From positions 1 to 29,695 of the forward strand of contig JAEZCF010000038.1 of the NCBI GenBank assembly GCA_023430045.1: 29,695 bases of DNA, in the 5' to 3' direction. This DNA comes from Pseudomonadota bacterium. Lineage in GTDB: Bacteria > Pseudomonadota > Gammaproteobacteria > Xanthomonadales > Xanthomonadaceae. Below are positions 26,483-29,695 of this stretch, piece by piece. The position numbers and the translations under genes are program-made. Position 1 is the first letter of the stretch. Every line of letters begins with the position of its first letter. Under the pieces are notes generated by a model, which searched no databases, was not told the DNA's origin, and worked only from the letters and a program-made list of their open reading frames with translations.

Positions 26483-28300
26483 ATGAGCATCGTTTCATCT
26501 TCCGGCACGGGCCTGCCCCCCCTGCCGTCGCGCCGCCTGTTCGTACAGGGGCTCGCCGCCGGCGGCGTGGTTACCGGTCTGGCGGCCGCCGGCATGAGCC
26601 CGCGTGCCTTTGCGGCCGCAGGACGCGGCCTGGCCACCGCGCCGCAGGTCCTCGATACGGCCCGCGTAGCCTTGACCATCGGCGAGTCGGCCGTTGATTT
26701 CACCGGCCGCATGCGGCCGGCCATCACAGTCAATGGCAGCCTGCCCGCGCCGATCCTGCGCTGGCGCGAAGGCCAGACGGTGGATATCCACGTGCGCAAC
26801 CTGCTGGCCCACCACCCCACCTCCATCCATTGGCATGGCCTGCTGCTGCCGGCCAACATGGACGGCGTGCCCGGCCTGAGCTTCAACGGCATCGCTCCCG
26901 GCGACGCCTACCACTACCGCTTCACGCTGAAGCAGTCCGGCACTTACTGGTATCACAGCCATTCGATGTTCCAGGAACAGGCCGGGCTCTACGGCGCACT
27001 GATCATCGATCCCATCGAGCCGCCGCCCTACCACGCCGATCGCGAGCACGTCGTACTGCTTTCGGACTGGACCGATCTCGATCCCGGCGCGTTGTTCCGG
27101 CGCATGAAAAAACTCGCCGAGCACGACAACTACTACAAGCGCACGCTGCCGGATTTCCTGCGCGACGTCCGCCGCGATGGCTGGTCCTCGGCGCTGGCCG
27201 ACCGTGGCATGTGGGGCCGCATGCGGATGACGCCGACCGATATTTCAGATGTGAACGCGCATACCTACACCTACCTGATGAACGGCACGGCGCCGGCCGG
27301 CAACTGGACCGGCCTGTTCCGCCCTGGCGAAAAGGTGCTGCTGCGTTTCATCAATGGCGCTTCGATGACCTACTTCGACGTGCGCGTTCCGGGCCTGAAG
27401 ATGACCGTGGTGGCGGCCGATGGCCAGTACATCCACCCGGTCAGCATCGACGAGTTCCGCATCGCCCCCGCCGAAACCTTCGACGTGCTGGTCGAACCCA
27501 GCGGCCAGGAGGCCTACACGATCTTCTGCCAGGACATGGGCCGCACCGGCTTCGCAGCCGGCACCCTGGCCGTGCGCCACGGACTGCAGGCGCCGCTGCC
27601 AGCGCAGGATCCACGTCCGCTGCTGACCATGGGCGACATGGCGCATGGCCACGCCATGGCAGGACACAGCATGGCAGGGCACGGCATGGACATGCAGGCG
27701 TCTTCCGGCCACGAAGGCCACGCCATGCCGATGGCCCACGGTGACGATGCCGGGCATGGCGATGCTGCCGGCACGGTCGTGCAACACCCACGCAGCGAAC
27801 AGGGCAATCCGCTGGTCGACATGCAGGGCAATGCGACCGATGCGCGGCTGGACGACCCCGGCATCGGCCTGCGCGACAACGGTCGCACGGTACTGACCTA
27901 CGGTGCCATGCGCAGCCTGTTCGACGATCCGGATGGCCGCGATCCCGGTCGCGAGGTGGAGCTGCACCTGACAGGACACATGGAAAAGTTCGCCTGGTCG
28001 TTCGATGGCATCCCCTTCGCAGGTGCCGAACCCTTGCGGCTCGCATACGGTGAACGCATGCGCATCGTGCTGGTCAACGACACCATGATGCAGCACCCCA
28101 TCCACCTGCACGGCGTGTGGAGTGACGTGGAGAATGCACAGGGCGAATTCCATCTGCGCAAGCACACGGTGGACATGCCGCCCGGCACGCGCCGCAGTTA
28201 CCGCGTTCGCGCGGATGCCCTGGGCCGCTGGGCCTTCCATTGCCATCTGCTGTACCACATGGAAGCGGGCATGATGCGCGAAGTGAGGATCGAAGAATGA
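26483..28300 (+). CDS. copA: CopA, periplasmic multicopper oxidase for copper resistance
   Basis: CopA oxidises Cu(I) and binds copper in the periplasm. The 605-aa protein starts with a Tat signal, SRRLFVQG at about 16-23 followed by a hydrophobic Ala/Gly stretch, as expected for a cofactor-loaded oxidase folded before export. Copper ligand motifs are complete: HWHG (116-119), HSH (158-160), HPIHLHG (538-544) and HCHLLYHMEAGM (586-597). Between the cupredoxin domains, about residues 380-435, lies a Met/His-rich segment (MGDMAHGHAMAGHSMAGHGM and onward) that resembles the copper-binding repeats of plasmid-borne CopA/PcoA. ATG 26483 has GGAG 7 bases upstream and directly precedes the Tat motif. 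It overlaps copB by 4 bases (ATGA). Confidence 0.96.
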   Translation: MSIVSSSGTGLPPLPSRRLFVQGLAAGGVVTGLAAAGMSPRAFAAAGRGLATAPQVLDTARVALTIGESAVDFTGRMRPAITVNGSLPAPILRWREGQTVDIHVRNLLAHHPTSIHWHGLLLPANMDGVPGLSFNGIAPGDAYHYRFTLKQSGTYWYHSHSMFQEQAGLYGALIIDPIEPPPYHADREHVVLLSDWTDLDPGALFRRMKKLAEHDNYYKRTLPDFLRDVRRDGWSSALADRGMWGRMRMTPTDISDVNAHTYTYLMNGTAPAGNWTGLFRPGEKVLLRFINGASMTYFDVRVPGLKMTVVAADGQYIHPVSIDEFRIAPAETFDVLVEPSGQEAYTIFCQDMGRTGFAAGTLAVRHGLQAPLPAQDPRPLLTMGDMAHGHAMAGHSMAGHGMDMQASSGHEGHAMPMAHGDDAGHGDAAGTVVQHPRSEQGNPLVDMQGNATDARLDDPGIGLRDNGRTVLTYGAMRSLFDDPDGRDPGREVELHLTGHMEKFAWSFDGIPFAGAEPLRLAYGERMRIVLVNDTMMQHPIHLHGVWSDVENAQGEFHLRKHTVDMPPGTRRSYRVRADALGRWAFHCHLLYHMEAGMMREVRIEE

Positions 28301-29220
28301 GCACGCATGTCCTGTTGCCGCGTGGAGCGCTGATCTCCATGTTGCTGGCCGCACTGCCCGTGGCTGCGCAATCGCACCATGACCACGCTTCGATGGACAA
28401 CTCGTCGATGGACCACTCATCGGTGGACCCTGCAGGCATGCCGCAGCATCCGGTGGAGCACACCCGGCATGGTGCTGCGGCATCCAGCCAGGCGCAGCAG
28501 TCAACAGCACAGCAGCCGCTGCATCCCATCCCGGTGCCCACCGATGCAGACCGCGCCGCCGCCTTCCCTGCGCTGGACCACCGGTCCATGCAGCATGCAC
28601 CGTCCATCCACAGCCTGTTGCGGGTGGACCGCCTGGAGCAGCAGTGGAATGGCCGGCATGGCAGCGGCCAGGCATGGGAAGCAAATGCCTGGATCGGTGG
28701 CGACATCAACCGCCTGTGGCTGCGCAGCGAAGGCGAGCGCAGTGGTGGTCGAACGGAATCTGCAGACCTGGAAGCGCTGTATGGCCGCAGTATTTCGCCC
28801 TGGTGGGATGTGCTGGCAGGCGTCCGGCAGGATTTCCGCCCCGGCGATACGCGCACCTGGGCCGCGCTGGGCATCCAGGGTCTGGCGCCCTACAAGTTCG
28901 AGACATCGGCGACGCTGTATGCGGGTTCGGGCGGGCAGCTGATGGCCAAGGCAGAAGTGGAATACGAGATCCTGCTGACCAACCGGCTCATCCTGCAGCC
29001 ACGCGTGGAAGCCATGTTGGCGGCGCGCGATGAAACCCGGCGTGGCATCGGCCGTGGCCTGAACACACTGGAAGGTGGCATTCGGCTGCGTTATGAGGTC
29101 ACCCGGCGCTTCGCGCCCTATATCGGCGTCAACCACGAACGGCGCTTTGGCGAGGCTGCGGACCACGCCGGCAATGCCCGCGACACGCATTGGGTGGCCG
29201 GCGTGCGGATGTGGTTCTAG
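28297..29220 (+). CDS. copB: CopB, outer-membrane copper resistance protein
   Basis: CopB is an outer-membrane beta-barrel that works with CopA, probably by sequestering or exporting copper. The 307-aa product has a signal peptide (residues 1-24, ending AAQS), then a His/Met/Ser-rich periplasmic segment at about 25-60 (HHDHASMDNSSMDHSSVDPAGM), then from about residue 100 a barrel with alternating strands, including YGRSISPWWDVLAGVRQDFRPGDTRTW and a conserved RLRYEVTRRFAPYIGVNHERRFG. The last residues are VRMWF, a typical barrel end. The ATG overlaps the copA stop (ATGA), with GAGGA about 9 bases upstream inside copA, so translation is likely coupled. The N-terminal Met/His segment is short compared with plasmid-borne PcoB/CopB, as I recall them. 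Confidence 0.95.
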   Translation: MSTHVLLPRGALISMLLAALPVAAQSHHDHASMDNSSMDHSSVDPAGMPQHPVEHTRHGAAASSQAQQSTAQQPLHPIPVPTDADRAAAFPALDHRSMQHAPSIHSLLRVDRLEQQWNGRHGSGQAWEANAWIGGDINRLWLRSEGERSGGRTESADLEALYGRSISPWWDVLAGVRQDFRPGDTRTWAALGIQGLAPYKFETSATLYAGSGGQLMAKAEVEYEILLTNRLILQPRVEAMLAARDETRRGIGRGLNTLEGGIRLRYEVTRRFAPYIGVNHERRFGEAADHAGNARDTHWVAGVRMWF

Positions 29221-29235
29221 GGACGCAATGGGACT

Positions 29236-29261
29236 CCGGGTGGGGGGTGTCCCGCACCCGG
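29236..29261. terminator. hairpin between the convergent copB and zinc-ribbon genes
   Basis: CCGGGTG (29236-29242) and CACCCGG (29255-29261) form a perfect 7-bp stem around a 12-base G/C-rich loop. It lies 16 bases after the copB stop and 2 bases beyond the stop of the opposite gene, the place for a bidirectional terminator, though no clear T tract follows on either strand. Confidence 0.45.
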
Positions 29262-29263
29262 GC

Positions 29264-29548
29264 TCAGAAATCGAACAGGTCCGACAGAAAATCCTGTTTC
29301 TTCTTCCGCGGCTCCCGCTGGCCGAGATGGCGCGTATCACGATGCTTCACCACCGGCGGCCCGTCAGGCGCCGGTGCGTGCACCGACCGCATGGTTGCGG
29401 CGGCCGGCGTGGCCATCGACCGCTCGATAAGCTTGTCCAGTTCACCCCGGTCCAGCCAGACGCCCCGGCACTGCGGGCAATGATCGATCTCGATTCCCTG
29501 ACGCTCGGACATCCGCAACGTCTGGTCGCTGCATACGGGGCATAGCAT
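29264..29548 (-). CDS. small TFIIB-type zinc-ribbon protein
   Basis: A 94-aa protein with one zinc ribbon at the N-terminus: Cys3 and Cys6 in MLCPVC and Cys24 and Cys27 in HCPQCRGVWLDRGELDKLI. This matches the zf-TFIIB family of small bacterial proteins (CPxC...DxCPxCxGxWLDxGEL), whose function is not established. The rest is a flexible, Ala/Pro-rich linker and a basic stretch (REPRKKK) ending in the acidic/aromatic tail DFLSDLFDF. ATG 29548 was chosen over ATG 29557 because AGGA lies 9 bases upstream of it but abuts 29557. A -10-like TAAAGT is at 29580-29585 on the same strand. It converges on copB and has no visible link to copper resistance. Confidence 0.85.
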   Translation of the reverse strand: MLCPVCSDQTLRMSERQGIEIDHCPQCRGVWLDRGELDKLIERSMATPAAATMRSVHAPAPDGPPVVKHRDTRHLGQREPRKKKQDFLSDLFDF

Positions 29549-29656
29549 GACGGGCATTCCTGGACGAAGGGGAATGCACACTTTACCTGCAGGCTCGGTG
29601 CCTGCCCGGCGTTTCGCCATGGCGATCGGCACGCACACCTACGGCACATGCATGCA

Positions 29657-29692
29657 CCCCGCCCCCCCCCCCCCACCCCCCCCCCCCCCCCC
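29657..29692 (+). repeat. interrupted poly-C tract at the window end
   Basis: The last bases are runs of 4, 13 and 17 C broken by one G and one A. No gene continues into the tract. Such a run at a sequence end often marks a contig end or low-quality homopolymer; a real tract could be length-variable. Confidence 0.9.
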
Positions 29693-29695
29693 GGA

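Noticed and set aside
27620..27780. Met/His repeats in CopA as a DNA repeat or insertion
   Set aside because: The repeats are a known copper-binding feature of CopA proteins and the frame is continuous.
27245..28684. Long minus-strand frame opposite copA and copB
   Set aside because: It spans the copA-copB junction and its composition is that of reversed His/Met-rich coding sequence; copA motifs are complete on the plus strand.

Overview
The window is a stretch of high-G+C proteobacterial chromosome that reads as Xanthomonadaceae, most likely the Stenotrophomonas maltophilia group. This rests on the copL-copA-copB order (a xanthomonad arrangement), a gammaproteobacterial yoaA-tsaB pair, a PBP1B gene followed by a TPR lipoprotein gene, and a pgaABCD operon, all with strong G/C third-position bias. 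No species-level marker such as rRNA is present. I see no tRNA, rRNA, IS element, prophage or CRISPR. Coding density is very high and no gene-free stretch reaches 300 bases.

Layout. 1-5506 (minus strand): a truncated tsaB, the Fe-S helicase gene yoaA, a TPR lipoprotein gene resembling the PBP1b activator LpoP, and mrcB (PBP1B). 5602-7701 (plus): a two-domain GT2-GT4 glycosyltransferase. 7703-11461 (minus): relA followed by a gene for a membrane-anchored helical-repeat protein. 11641-17342 (plus): pgaABCD, for synthesis, deacetylation and export of poly-beta-1,6-N-acetylglucosamine; its genes overlap or nearly touch. 17413-17925 (plus): a small secreted protein of unknown function. 18004-23172 (minus): a secreted trypsin-fold protein and the DEAH RNA helicase HrpA. 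23286-25901 (plus): dps, a terminator, and recQ. 26024-29220 (plus): copL, copA and copB for periplasmic and outer-membrane copper resistance. 29264-29548 (minus): a small zinc-ribbon protein. The window ends in an interrupted poly-C run that may mark a contig end or sequencing artefact.

Much of the content concerns the envelope and stress: peptidoglycan synthesis with its probable activator, biofilm exopolysaccharide, the stringent response, ribosome rescue, DNA repair, iron/DNA protection and copper defence. The most notable observations are these. The trypsin-like protein has Ala at the catalytic Ser position while the rest of the S1 framework is kept, so it is a probable pseudoprotease. 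PgaB has no lipobox. PgaA ends without the usual terminal aromatic residue because its last codons also carry the pgaB ribosome binding site. The recQ and copL starts share a TAAnnTAGCGCG motif placed so that both transcripts may be leaderless. I found no wholly new multi-gene system; the pseudoprotease and the helical-repeat protein downstream of relA are the least explained parts.
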